Positions 7,512 through 15,516 of a stretch of 40,853 nt of DNA are shown here, in pieces (the stretch's first letter is position 1; each line of letters starts with the position of its first letter). The notes beneath the pieces were generated by a model that was given only the letters and a program-made list of their open reading frames with translations, did no database searches and had not been told where the DNA came from. The DNA comes from Lysobacterales bacterium. GTDB taxonomy: Bacteria; Pseudomonadota; Gammaproteobacteria; Xanthomonadales; Rhodanobacteraceae. The stretch covers positions 1 to 40,853 of the forward strand of contig JAFKNA010000028.1 in NCBI GenBank assembly GCA_017305135.1, given 5' to 3'. A program made the position numbers and the translations under genes.

Positions 7512-9316
7512 AGCACGCTCTCCCAACTCCGCGAGAGCCGGCTCGCGGCGCCGATCAGGCCGACCAGCGAATAGGTCTGCGGGAAGTTGCCCCATAGCTC
7601 GCCGGTCGCCGGATGCACGTCCTCGGAGAGCAGCCCGAGCGGGTTCCTGCGCGACAGGAGCTGCTCGAAGAGGGTGCGCGCCTCGTCGACTCGGCCGATC
7701 GCGGCCAGCGCATCGACGTACCAGAAGCTGCAGATGGTGAAGCTGGTCTCGGGCGTGCCGAAATCGTCGGCGACGATGTAGCGGAAGAGGTAGTCGCCAT
7801 GACGAAGCGCCTTGCCGATCGCCTCCACCGTGGCGATGAAGCGCGGATCGTCCGGCTCGATGAAATGCAGGTCGGCGAGCAGCAGCAGGCTGGCATCGAG
7901 GCGGTCGCCGTCGAAGGCGTCCACGAAGTAGCCGTGCTCGGGATGCACCGCGCGGGCCAGGATCAGCTCGCGCACCTTGATCGCGCGTTCCTTCCAGAGC
8001 TCGGCGCGGTCGGCGATGCCGAGGTGGTCGGCGATGCGCGCCAGGCGGTCGCAGGCGGCCCAGGACATCACCGCCGAATGCGTGTGCACGGCGGCGCGCC
8101 CGCGGTATTCCCACAGGCCCGCGTCTGGCTGGTCGTGCACGCGCCAGGCCGTTTCGCCGGCGCGTTCCAGGCGCCTGAAGCCGGCCTCGCCGCCCGGCGC
8201 GGCCAGGCGCTGGTCGAAGAACAGTTGCACCGCGGCCAGCACGATGCTGCCGTAGACGTCGTTCTGGCGCTGGCGCCAGGCATCGTTGCCGACCCGCACC
8301 GGACCCATGCCGCGGTAGCCGGCGAGATGCGGCGCCTCGCGCTCGATCAGCTCCTTCTGGAAATGGATGCCGTACACCGGGCCGATCTCGCCATCCTCGC
8401 TGGCGGCGAGGTTGAAGAGGTAGCGCATGTACTCTTCCATGCTGCGCGTGGCGCCGAGCCGGTTCAGCGCCCGCACCACGAAGGCGGCATCGCGCAGCCA
8501 GCAGTAGCGGTAGTCCCAGTTGCGCTGGGTGTGCGGCGCCTCCGGCACCGAGGTGGTCATCGCCGCGATGATGGCGCCGGTGCCCTCGTACTGGCAGAGC
8601 TTGAGGGTGATCGCGGCGCGGATCACCGCCTCCTGCCATTCGGCCGGGATGGAGAGGTAGCGCACCCATTCGTGCCAGTAGTCGAGGGTGGCATCGAGCG
8701 ACTCGCGGGCGTGGATGTCCGGCGCCTGGGTCAGGGTCTCGTCCGGGCCGAGTATGATGTGGATCGGGCGGTCGAGCAGGAACGGGAGTTCATCGCGCAG
8801 CATCGGCAGGGGCGCATCGGTGGTGATGCGCAGCACCACGCCATCGAGCAGGTAGCGCAGGTGGTTCGAGCCGAAGGTGCGCTCCGGGCGCCGCTCGCCG
8901 TAGCCGGTGAGCGGGCGCAGGCGCACCGTGATGCGCGGCGATCCGGCCAGCGGGCGGATCGTGCGGATGATGCTCATCGGGTGGTAGATGCGGCCGTTGC
9001 GCTTGGCGCGCGGGCAGAAATCGGTGATCTCGATCGCGCTGCCGTCCCTGCCTTCCAGGCGGGTCACGAGCACGGCGCTGTTGTCGCGATAGCGCTGGAT
9101 GGCGCGGGTCTCGCCCTCCAGCGCGATGTCGAAGCGGCCGGCGTCGGCGATGGCGGGCGAGAGCAGGCTGCAGAACGCCGGATCGCCATCGAGCGCCGGC
9201 AGGCAGCACCAGACGATGCTGCCGCGCGCGTCGATCAGGGCGCCGATGCTGCCGTTGCCGATGACGCCGAGGTCGAGGGTCTGCTGCGGCGGAGGGGCGG
9301 CGTCGCTGTCGCTCAT
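7508..9316 (-). CDS. Glycoside hydrolase family 15 protein (glucoamylase/trehalase-like)
   Basis: This encodes 602 residues. The start at 9316 overlaps the otsB stop as ATGA. An N-terminal beta-sandwich (residues 1-230; LGVIGNGSIGALIDARGSI) is followed by an (alpha/alpha)6 barrel. Family marks are RNWDYRYCWLRDA (265-277), GPVYGIHFQKE followed by GYRGMGPVRVGN and DVYGS (around 310-350), PETSFTICSFWYVDAL with the probable catalytic Glu523, and GNFPQTYSLVGLI near the C terminus. No signal peptide is present, so it is cytoplasmic. GH15 includes glucoamylases, glucodextranases and actinobacterial trehalases. Position between the two trehalose-synthesis genes suggests an alpha-glucoside or trehalose substrate, which is inference. 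Confidence 0.9.
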   Translation of the reverse strand: MSDSDAAPPPQQTLDLGVIGNGSIGALIDARGSIVWCCLPALDGDPAFCSLLSPAIADAGRFDIALEGETRAIQRYRDNSAVLVTRLEGRDGSAIEITDFCPRAKRNGRIYHPMSIIRTIRPLAGSPRITVRLRPLTGYGERRPERTFGSNHLRYLLDGVVLRITTDAPLPMLRDELPFLLDRPIHIILGPDETLTQAPDIHARESLDATLDYWHEWVRYLSIPAEWQEAVIRAAITLKLCQYEGTGAIIAAMTTSVPEAPHTQRNWDYRYCWLRDAAFVVRALNRLGATRSMEEYMRYLFNLAASEDGEIGPVYGIHFQKELIEREAPHLAGYRGMGPVRVGNDAWRQRQNDVYGSIVLAAVQLFFDQRLAAPGGEAGFRRLERAGETAWRVHDQPDAGLWEYRGRAAVHTHSAVMSWAACDRLARIADHLGIADRAELWKERAIKVRELILARAVHPEHGYFVDAFDGDRLDASLLLLADLHFIEPDDPRFIATVEAIGKALRHGDYLFRYIVADDFGTPETSFTICSFWYVDALAAIGRVDEARTLFEQLLSRRNPLGLLSEDVHPATGELWGNFPQTYSLVGLIGAASRLSRSWESVL

Positions 9317-10113
9317 GCGGCGGCTCCGCTGCTGCAGGCGTTCGCCACCGCGGAGAGCCAGGCGCGTACCGCGGCCGGGCTCGCCAGCGCGTGGCTGGCG
9401 GCGCTGGGACGCCGCGGCCCGACCACGATCGCCACGCCGCCCAGCCGCTGGGCTTCCTCGAAGGCGTGCTCGTCGGTGAGGTCGTCGCCGAGCACCCAAG
9501 GCAGGCGCCCGGCGAACGGGGCGGTGGCCATCAGCGCCGCCACCGCGGCGCCCTTGTCGCTGTGCGCGGGCTTGAGCTCGATGACGTGGTTGCCGGCCTG
9601 CAGCATGTAGCCGGGGCCGGCCGCGTCCAGCAGCGCATCGGCCGCATCGCGCACCGCGCCGGCCGCCGAGGGCGCGCCGCGGTAGTGCAGGGCGATGCCG
9701 CCCGGCTTCGTTTCGACCAGCACGCCGGGGACGGCGGTGGCGAGCTCCCGCGCTTGCGTCTCGAGGCGGCTCAGCTCTGGCGCAAGGTGCGCGGTGCTGG
9801 CCAGCATCACGCCGTCGGCGCGGCGGATCTCCGCGCCGTGCGAGCCGCCGGCGGCGCCGCCACGCCTGCGCAGGAGGGCATCGATCTCCTTCAGCGGGCG
9901 GCCACTCAGGGGCGCCAGGGCGCCGTCGAAGTGCCGCTCCAGCCGCGCCAGCAGAGGGGGCAGCCCGGGCTCCACCTCGACGCCGTCGGGCCGTTCGGCG
10001 AAGTCGACCAGGGTGCCGTCGAGATCAAGGAACAACGCGCTCGTGGCACAGGCGGGCAACGGAGGCGGCGGGAGCGTCGGAATCGTGTCGGCACGGGCGT
10101 TGGCGCTGATCAT
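9313..10113 (-). CDS. otsB: Trehalose-6-phosphate phosphatase
   Basis: This encodes 266 residues of the HAD superfamily. It removes phosphate from trehalose 6-phosphate to give trehalose. Motif I is FLDLDGTLVDF with Asp30 and Asp32. Further OtsB marks are LSGRPLKEID, GSHGAEIR, ELKPAHSDKGAAV and the acidic motif GDDLTDEHAF. The start at 10113 is chosen because the next upstream in-frame sequence runs into repeat DNA; the ribosome binding site is weak. It is the first gene of the coupled otsB-GH15-otsA operon, whose promoter must lie in or beyond the REP array upstream. Confidence 0.94.
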   Translation of the reverse strand: MISANARADTIPTLPPPPLPACATSALFLDLDGTLVDFAERPDGVEVEPGLPPLLARLERHFDGALAPLSGRPLKEIDALLRRRGGAAGGSHGAEIRRADGVMLASTAHLAPELSRLETQARELATAVPGVLVETKPGGIALHYRGAPSAAGAVRDAADALLDAAGPGYMLQAGNHVIELKPAHSDKGAAVAALMATAPFAGRLPWVLGDDLTDEHAFEEAQRLGGVAIVVGPRRPSAASHALASPAAVRAWLSAVANACSSGAAA

Positions 10114-10209
10114 CGCGGGTAGGCGTGCCGGCGGGGCACGCAGGACTCCGTCGGAAGGACAGCGCGGTATGGTGCCAGCCGGCGCATGTACCCCTCCTGA
10201 CGCGCCCGG

Positions 10210-10405
10210 GGTCGCGACCACGGGCGCTCCTGCAATGCAACGTCCGCGTTGGGTCGTGTTGCGGTGCCTGCGTGCGCCACCGGCGTTACGGATGTGGGAA
10301 GCACGGTGGTCGCGACCACGGGCGCTCTGCAAACGACGCCCGCACTGGGTCGTGTTGCAGGTGTCTGCGTGCAGGCGACCGGCGTTACGGACGCGCGGTG
10401 CGCCC
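10210..10405. repeat. Two tandem 98-bp REP-containing units (plus a decayed third)
   Basis: GGTCGCGACCACGGGCGCT begins at 10210 and again at 10308. Both units continue with matching blocks: a GGGTCGTGTTGC block, a CTGCGTGC block and a CCGGCGTTACGGA block, in the same order and spacing. A further degenerate copy of the head (CATCACGGTCGCGGGATGGGAGCC) follows near 10412-10436. This fills the 342-base gap 10114-10455 between otsB and the HExxH gene; no gene is supportable there. Confidence 0.85.
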
Positions 10406-10455
10406 GGGTCTCCATCACGGTCGCGGGATGGGAGCCTTGGCCGCGGCCGTTGGCA

Positions 10456-10932
10456 TCAGTCCGGCAGCAGCCCGCGCGCAGCAAGCCAGGTCCGCGCGTC
10501 CTCGGCGTCGCGTTCAAACCAGGCGCGCGTGGACCCGAGGCGAAAGCTGTAGCCCCAGGCGTCCATGTCGGCCATCAGGCGCTCGCGGCCGACGCCGGGA
10601 AGCGCATCGGCGAGGAGTATCTGCAGGTAGCAGGCGGCGTCTTCCTCTTCCTGCGAGTCCGACGCATCGGTGTGGATCAGCGCGCGCCGTTCGGCCGGCG
10701 CGACGATCAGGTGGCAGGCTTCATGGAGCAGGGAATGCACCGGCGTGTCGGCGCGCGCATACACGCCATCGGCGATCACGCCGGCTTCCGGTTCGCCCCA
10801 GTAGCTGCCCGGGATCCCGGCGGCGTCCGGCACCTCGTGCAGGACCAGGCCATGGCGCGACAGGAGCGTCCGGATCGCGACCGGATCGACGTCGCCGATG
10901 GCCAGCACCCGATGGCCGGCCGCCGCCATCAT
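10456..10932 (-). CDS. Conserved hypothetical protein with an HExxH motif
   Basis: This encodes 158 residues. LLHEACHLIV at 68-77 contains HEACH (His70, Glu71, His74), the zinc-binding signature of gluzincin-type metallopeptidases. An acidic helix at 94-110 (QEEEDAACYLQILLADAL) could supply the third ligand. There is no signal peptide or membrane helix. The start codon directly abuts the minE stop (minE ends at 10933), with a second in-frame ATG at 10929, so translation should be coupled to minE. The gene closes the minC-minD-minE series. I recognise no named family, and peptidase activity is inferred only from the motif. Confidence 0.75.
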   Translation of the reverse strand: MMAAAGHRVLAIGDVDPVAIRTLLSRHGLVLHEVPDAAGIPGSYWGEPEAGVIADGVYARADTPVHSLLHEACHLIVAPAERRALIHTDASDSQEEEDAACYLQILLADALPGVGRERLMADMDAWGYSFRLGSTRAWFERDAEDARTWLAARGLLPD

Positions 10933-11223
10933 TCAGGGTTCGTCGTCGGCGGCAGCCGGCTGCTCGACGACGCCCTTGTCCGGCAGTGCCACCGAGAGCT
11001 CCAGCACTTCCTGGTTGCCCTCGCGCTCCACGTTGATCTCGATCGCCTCCGGATCGATGTTGACGTACTTTCGGATCACCTCGAGGAGTTCGCGCCGCAG
11101 CAGCGGCAGGTAGTCCGGGCGCCCGCTCTTGGCCCGTTCCTGGGCGACGATGATGCGCAGGCGCTCGGTGGCGACGGAGGCCGAGCCCTTCGGCCGCGAT
11201 CGCAGGAAATCGAACAGTCCCAT
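10933..11223 (-). CDS. minE: Cell division topological specificity factor
   Basis: This encodes 96 residues, slightly longer than E. coli MinE (88) because of an acidic C-terminal tail (QPAAADDEP). The N-terminal membrane-targeting and MinD-contact segment (MGLFDFLR, then ATERLRIIVAQER) and the topological domain (YLPLLRRELLEVIRKYV, then INVEREGNQEVLELSVALP) are clear. It drives MinD off the membrane, producing the oscillation that restricts MinC to the poles. It starts three bases after the minD stop. Confidence 0.96.
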   Translation of the reverse strand: MGLFDFLRSRPKGSASVATERLRIIVAQERAKSGRPDYLPLLRRELLEVIRKYVNIDPEAIEINVEREGNQEVLELSVALPDKGVVEQPAAADDEP

Positions 11224-11226
11224 GGC

Positions 11227-12039
11227 TCAGCTCCCGAAGATGCGGGCGAGGAGGCCCTTCTTCTGCGCGTCGATGAAGCGCATGGGCCGATCCTTGCCAG
11301 TGAGGCGGTCGACGGCGTCGGCGTAGGCCTGGCCGGCGGGCGAGTCGGCGTCCAGGATCACCGGCACGCCGGCGTTGGAGGCGGTCAGCACGCCGGTGGA
11401 TTCGGGGATCACGCCAAGCACCTCGATGCCGAGGATGTCCTTGACGTCGGCGACGCCCATCATGTCGCCACCGGCGACGCGCTCCGGACTGTAGCGGGTG
11501 AGCAGGAGGTGCTGCTCCACCGCGCCCTCGCCGCGCTCGGCGCGTCGCGTCTTGCTGGCGAGGAGGCCGAGGATGCGATCCGAGTCGCGCACGCTGGAGA
11601 CCTCGGGGTTGACCACCACGATGGCGCGGTCGGCGAAGTACATGGCCAGTGCCGCGCCCTTCTCGATGCCCGCCGGCGAGTCGCAGATGATGTAGTCGAA
11701 GCCGTCTTCGGCGAGTTCGCCGAGGATGCGCTCGACGCCCTCCTTGCTGAGGGCGTCCTTGTCGCGCGTCTGCGAGGCGGCGAGGATGTAGAGGCTGTCG
11801 AGGCGCTTGTCCTTGATCAGCGCCTGGCGCAGCGTGCACTCGCCCTGGATGACGTTGACGAAGTCGTACACGACGCGCCGTTCGCAGCCCATGATGAGGT
11901 CCAGGTTGCGCAGGCCGACGTCGAAGTCGATGACCGCGACCTTCTTGCCGAGGCGGGCGAGCCCGACCGCCAGCGAGGCGCTGGTGGTGGTCTTGCCCAC
12001 GCCGCCCTTGCCGGAGGTGACGACGATGATTTCAGTCAA
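11227..12039 (-). CDS. minD: Septum site-determining ATPase
   Basis: This encodes 270 residues, the same length as E. coli MinD, if translation begins at TTG 12039. That codon is preceded by AGGAG at 12047-12051, seven bases away. No ATG lies near, and the upstream in-frame sequence is repeat DNA. The deviant Walker A KGGVGKTTTSAS (from residue 11), DFDVGLRNLDL, CDSPAGIE and the C-terminal amphipathic membrane-targeting helix (KKGLLARIFG) are intact. It binds the membrane as an ATP-loaded dimer and recruits MinC. Gene order is minC-minD-minE, with a repeat pair between C and D. Confidence 0.95.
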   Translation of the reverse strand: MTEIIVVTSGKGGVGKTTTSASLAVGLARLGKKVAVIDFDVGLRNLDLIMGCERRVVYDFVNVIQGECTLRQALIKDKRLDSLYILAASQTRDKDALSKEGVERILGELAEDGFDYIICDSPAGIEKGAALAMYFADRAIVVVNPEVSSVRDSDRILGLLASKTRRAERGEGAVEQHLLLTRYSPERVAGGDMMGVADVKDILGIEVLGVIPESTGVLTASNAGVPVILDADSPAGQAYADAVDRLTGKDRPMRFIDAQKKGLLARIFGS

Positions 12040-12060
12040 GGCAATGCTCCTTTGGGGCCG

Positions 12061-12189
12061 TGATTGGTGATTCGTGATTGGTGATTGGCAACAGCAGGCA
12101 TTCGGACATGTGGAAGGCGATTGGAGTACCCGGGCTCCGGCTGGCGCGTGGCGGCTTTCCCGAATCACCAATCACGAATCACCAATCAC
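12061..12189. repeat. Family A inverted-repeat pair between minC and minD
   Basis: The arm at 12061-12088 (units TGATTGG, TGATTCG, TGATTGG, TGATTGG) is almost perfectly complementary to 12161-12189. The two are separated by about 72 bases and could form a stem of some 26 bp. The right arm supplies the minC stop codon (TGA read at 12188-12186). The left arm ends about 10 bases upstream of the minD ribosome binding site. Confidence 0.9.
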
Positions 12190-12968
12190 AGCTTTCGCAA
12201 CATCAACTTCTCGCCGTCCAGCCAGGCCTGCACGGGTTGGCCGCGCAGGTCCGGCGGGATTTCCTCGAATACGCGGTAGCGGCCGGCGATGGAGACCAGC
12301 TCCGCGAAGAATTCCTGGCACCAGATGCGCGCGCCGGTGTCGCCCTGGGCGCCGGCGAGGGCGCGTCCGCGCAATGCACCGTAGACATGGATGGAGCCGT
12401 CGGCGATGACCTCGGCGCCGTTGCCGACGAGGGCGCCGAGGATCAGGTCGCGGCCGCGTGCGTAGACCTGCTGGCCCGAGCGCACCGGCTGCTCGTGGAT
12501 CAGTCCCGTCGCCGTCGCCGCGGTGGGCGGCGGCTCGACGGGAACCGGCTCGCGCGCGGTCGGGGGTTCCGGGATTTCCTGTGCCGGTGGCGCGGGTGCT
12601 GCGGCGAGCGGCTCGTAGGCGGTGCGGAACTTCGCGAACAGCGGCAGATCCAGCGCGCGCGCCAGCGCCTCGTTGTCGCTGGTGCCGTAGGAAAGGCCCA
12701 CCGGGAGCATGCCGCTGGCCCGGATGCGTTCGAGAAGGTCGCGCACGGTATCGCGGTCGGGCAGCGTGGCGAGGTGGCTGAGGTCCAGCACCACCGGCGC
12801 GTGCAGGAACAGCTTCGCCGCCTGCGCGACCTTGTCGGCGAGCTCGGCCGCCAGCGCCTCCGCGTCGAGGCGCTTCAGCCGGAGGTTGGCGATGCCGACC
12901 TGCCCGAACTTGATCTCGGCGACCGGCTCCAGCGTGGCGGCGCGTGCCGGGCCCGTGGATGCCTGCAT
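12186..12968 (-). CDS. minC: Septum formation inhibitor
   Basis: This encodes 260 residues. The N-terminal FtsZ-inhibiting domain (residues 10-105; PVVLDLSHLATLPD) is joined by a Pro/Ala-rich linker (about 135-170) to the C-terminal beta-helix domain (HEQPVRSGQQVYARGRDL, GNGAEVIADGSIHVYGALRG, IWCQEFFAELVSIAG), which binds MinD. The start ATG at 12968 shares one base with the GNAT stop codon (TGATG), so the two are coupled. The last codons (LMLRKL) are followed at once by the family A repeat, which contains the stop. Confidence 0.95.
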   Translation of the reverse strand: MQASTGPARAATLEPVAEIKFGQVGIANLRLKRLDAEALAAELADKVAQAAKLFLHAPVVLDLSHLATLPDRDTVRDLLERIRASGMLPVGLSYGTSDNEALARALDLPLFAKFRTAYEPLAAAPAPPAQEIPEPPTAREPVPVEPPPTAATATGLIHEQPVRSGQQVYARGRDLILGALVGNGAEVIADGSIHVYGALRGRALAGAQGDTGARIWCQEFFAELVSIAGRYRVFEEIPPDLRGQPVQAWLDGEKLMLRKL

Positions 12969-13576
12969 CACGCGCCCCCCGCCGCGCGGCTGCCGAGGTG
13001 GCCTTCGAGGCGCGGCCGTTCGGCGAGCCAGGGGAGATCCGGCAGCCCCGCCGCGGCGAGATAGGTGTCGCGCACGAACGGGAAGCTGCACAGCGTCTTG
13101 GCGAGCAGCGACACGCGTCGGCCGTGGTCGGGCATCACCTGCTGGCCGACCTCCTGGAAGCCCCAGGTGCCGTGGAAGAGCACCGACACGTCGTCGCGGG
13201 GCTCCAGGAACACCTCGCAGGCGAGCAGCGGCACGCGTGTTTCCGCATAGCTGGTCACGTCCGCATAGAACACCCGGCCCAGGCCGAGGCCACGGTAGGG
13301 GCGGGCGATCACGATGCGGTCGATGTAGACGAAGCGGGTGTAATGGGCGGCGAACCAGCGGAAATTCGGGCTGTCGTAATCGGCATCCTCGCGCATGGCG
13401 ATGAGGAAGCCCGCGACATGCCCATCGACCTCGGCGAGGCGGAAATAGCTCGCCTCTGCGAACAGCACGCGCAGCGCCGCCGCATCCAGCGGCAGGATGG
13501 TGGCGCCGGCCGCGTTGTTGAGGGCCAGAATCGAATCCAGATCGCGCGGCTCCACGTCGCGGATGCTCAAAACCAT
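12968..13576 (-). CDS. GNAT-family N-acetyltransferase
   Basis: This encodes 202 residues. ATG 13576 is preceded by GGAG at a good distance; another in-frame ATG at 13600 lacks one. The acetyl-CoA-binding stretch is IVIARPYRGLGLGRVFY (motif A, R/Q-x-x-G-x-G/A). It is preceded by the beta strand YIDRI and an N-terminal VLSIRDVEPRDLDSILALNN, typical of GNAT proteins. A long extra C-terminal segment (SFPFVRDTYL...LPWLAERP) is present. The substrate is unknown. The coupled position before minC is notable, but a division role would be conjecture. Confidence 0.85.
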   Translation of the reverse strand: MVLSIRDVEPRDLDSILALNNAAGATILPLDAAALRVLFAEASYFRLAEVDGHVAGFLIAMREDADYDSPNFRWFAAHYTRFVYIDRIVIARPYRGLGLGRVFYADVTSYAETRVPLLACEVFLEPRDDVSVLFHGTWGFQEVGQQVMPDHGRRVSLLAKTLCSFPFVRDTYLAAAGLPDLPWLAERPRLEGHLGSRAAGGA

Positions 13577-13707
13577 GACTTGCTCCGGCGGAAATTCCAT
13601 CGCCGCCCGGCCCCGGGGGCGATGGTCGATCGGCGGATTATCGCACGCCCGGAGTGCGGTCATGGCGCGATGTCGGCCGGTGGCGGCACCGGCCCTGCGG
13701 CCCGGAT

Positions 13708-13729
13708 GCCGGGGTCGCGGCGCCCCGGC
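13708..13729 (-). terminator. GC hairpin just downstream of the enzyme I gene
   Basis: GCCGGGG (13708-13714) pairs with CCCCGGC (13723-13729) around an eight-base loop. It begins two bases past the stop codon at 13732 on the minus strand. No T run follows. It could end the PTS transcript before the GNAT-min genes; the remaining bases to 13577 show nothing else. Confidence 0.4.
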
Positions 13730-13731
13730 CA

Positions 13732-15468
13732 TCAGTCCGGCAGGCCGAGCCGCTGCAGCACGCGCGCGATGCGCTCGCGCGTCGGCGCGCGGAGAAGCGC
13801 CGCCGCGTGCCGGCGCAGCGTGGCGTGGTCGAGTCCGTTGATGGTCTCGCGTACCTCCAGGAGCAGGCCCGGGTGCATGCTGAAGTCGGTCAGGCCGAGC
13901 GCCAGCAGCAGCGCGGTGTAGCGGCGGTTGCCGGCCATCTCGCCGCACAGGGTGGCGCGCCGGCCGTGGCGGTGGGCGGTGTGGATGGTGTGCGCGATCA
14001 GCTTCAGCACCGCCGGATGCAGCGGGTCGTAGAGGTGCGCGAGGTGGTCGTTGTTGCGGTCGACAGCGAGGGTGTACTGCACCAGGTCGTTGGTGCCGAT
14101 GGCGACGAAGTCGACCAGGTGGATCATCCCGCCGAGGGCGAGCGCCGCCGCCGGCACCTCGACCATGGCGCCCAGTTCCACGTTGTGCGCGACCTCGTGG
14201 CCGGCCGAGCGGAGGTCGCGCGCGCATTCGGCGAGCATGCGCCGCACGCTCTCGATTTCCGCCGCCGCCGAGACCATCGGCACCAGCACGCGCACCGGGC
14301 CGTAGGCGGAAGCGCGCAGGATCGCGCGCAACTGGATGGCGAGGAGCTGCGGCAGGCGCAGCGACAGGCGCACGCCGCGCACGCCGAGGGCGGGATTCTC
14401 CTCGGCGTCGAGGACCAGCCCGCTGGCATCGGACTTGTCGGCGCCGAGATCGAGCGTGCGGATGGTGACCGGTCGCCCCTGCATGCCGAGCACCAGATCG
14501 CGGTAGGCGAGGAACTGCTCTTCCTCGCCGGGCAGTTCGCGCCGCTGCAGGAACAGGAATTCAGTGCGGTAGAGGCCGATCCCGGCGGCGCCGAGCGTGC
14601 GCGCCTGGGCGACGTCCGTGGGGGCTTCCGCGTTGGCATGCAAGGTGATGGCGACGCCGTCGCGGGTGCGCGTGTCGGTGTCGCGGAGGAGGGCGAGCTG
14701 CTTGCTGCGCTGCGCCGTCTCGCGTTGCCAGTTGCGGTAGCGGGCGAGGTCCTGCGCGGTCGGGTGCACCACCACCTCGCCGCTCTCGCCGTCGATGAGG
14801 AGGAGATCGTCGTCGTGCACCGCGGACAGCGCCGCGTGCGCGGCGACGATCATCGGCAGGCGCAGCGAGCGGGCCAGGATCGCACTGTGGGAGAAGCTGC
14901 TGCCGGAGGTCAGCACCACGCCCAGCACGCCGTGCTCGGCCAGCGGCAGGAGCTCGGAAGGCGCGACGGTGTCGCTGACCAGGATCTCGCCGACGCGGGC
15001 CGCCAGGCGCCGCTCCTCCGCGCTCGACTCGCGCAGCAGGCTGGCCTGCACGCGGCCGATGACATGGTCGATGTCTTCCTTGCGACTGCGCAGGTACGGA
15101 TCGTCCATGGCCTCGAAGATGCCGACCAGGCGGTCGCGCTGCATCTTGACCGCGGCGCTGGCGCGGTGCCGGCCCTTGCGGATCAGCTCGTAGATGCCGG
15201 CGGTGAGCTCGCGGTCGGCCAGCATCAGGCTGTGCGCATCGAGGAACTCCGCCACTTCCCGCGCCGTCGAGCCATGGAGCTTGCGGCGCAGCTGCTGCAG
15301 TTCCTCCCGCGCCGCCTCGATCGCCAGGCGCAGGCGCTCCAGCTCGGCGTCGACCTCGTCCTCGCCGAGGGGGCGTTCGTCTATCAGGAAGCGGCTCGGC
15401 TGCTCGAGGCGGGCGCGACCCAGCGCCATGCCGCGGGACGCACCGGCCCCGGCGAAGACCAGGCGCAT
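13732..15468 (-). CDS. ptsI: PTS enzyme I (phosphoenolpyruvate-protein phosphotransferase)
   Basis: This encodes 578 residues, the normal length for enzyme I without the GAF domain that marks PtsP. It takes phosphate from PEP and passes it to HPr. The phosphorylated His194 lies in SGSSFSHSAILARSL. PEP-binding marks follow: GIGLYRTEFLFLQR, VTIRTLDLGADK, NPALGVRG, FVAIGTNDLVQYTLAVDR and TLCGEMAGN near the C terminus. The start at 15468 is 48 bases after the HPr stop. With HPr and two EIIA proteins but no sugar permease in the cluster, a regulatory phosphorelay is likely. Confidence 0.93.
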   Translation of the reverse strand: MRLVFAGAGASRGMALGRARLEQPSRFLIDERPLGEDEVDAELERLRLAIEAAREELQQLRRKLHGSTAREVAEFLDAHSLMLADRELTAGIYELIRKGRHRASAAVKMQRDRLVGIFEAMDDPYLRSRKEDIDHVIGRVQASLLRESSAEERRLAARVGEILVSDTVAPSELLPLAEHGVLGVVLTSGSSFSHSAILARSLRLPMIVAAHAALSAVHDDDLLLIDGESGEVVVHPTAQDLARYRNWQRETAQRSKQLALLRDTDTRTRDGVAITLHANAEAPTDVAQARTLGAAGIGLYRTEFLFLQRRELPGEEEQFLAYRDLVLGMQGRPVTIRTLDLGADKSDASGLVLDAEENPALGVRGVRLSLRLPQLLAIQLRAILRASAYGPVRVLVPMVSAAAEIESVRRMLAECARDLRSAGHEVAHNVELGAMVEVPAAALALGGMIHLVDFVAIGTNDLVQYTLAVDRNNDHLAHLYDPLHPAVLKLIAHTIHTAHRHGRRATLCGEMAGNRRYTALLLALGLTDFSMHPGLLLEVRETINGLDHATLRRHAAALLRAPTRERIARVLQRLGLPD

Positions 15469-15516
15469 CTCAGGCGCGCTCCGGGCGCGGCTTCGGCAAG
15501 CGGCCCGGGCGCACGC

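Noticed and set aside
10210-10436. Regularly spaced repeats that could suggest a CRISPR array
   Set aside because: The whole 98-bp unit is repeated, with no unique spacers, and the repeat cores are REP palindromes. No cas gene is nearby.
13576-13600. Upstream ATG at 13600 as the GNAT start
   Set aside because: It has no ribosome binding site, whereas the ATG at 13576 follows GGAG at proper spacing.
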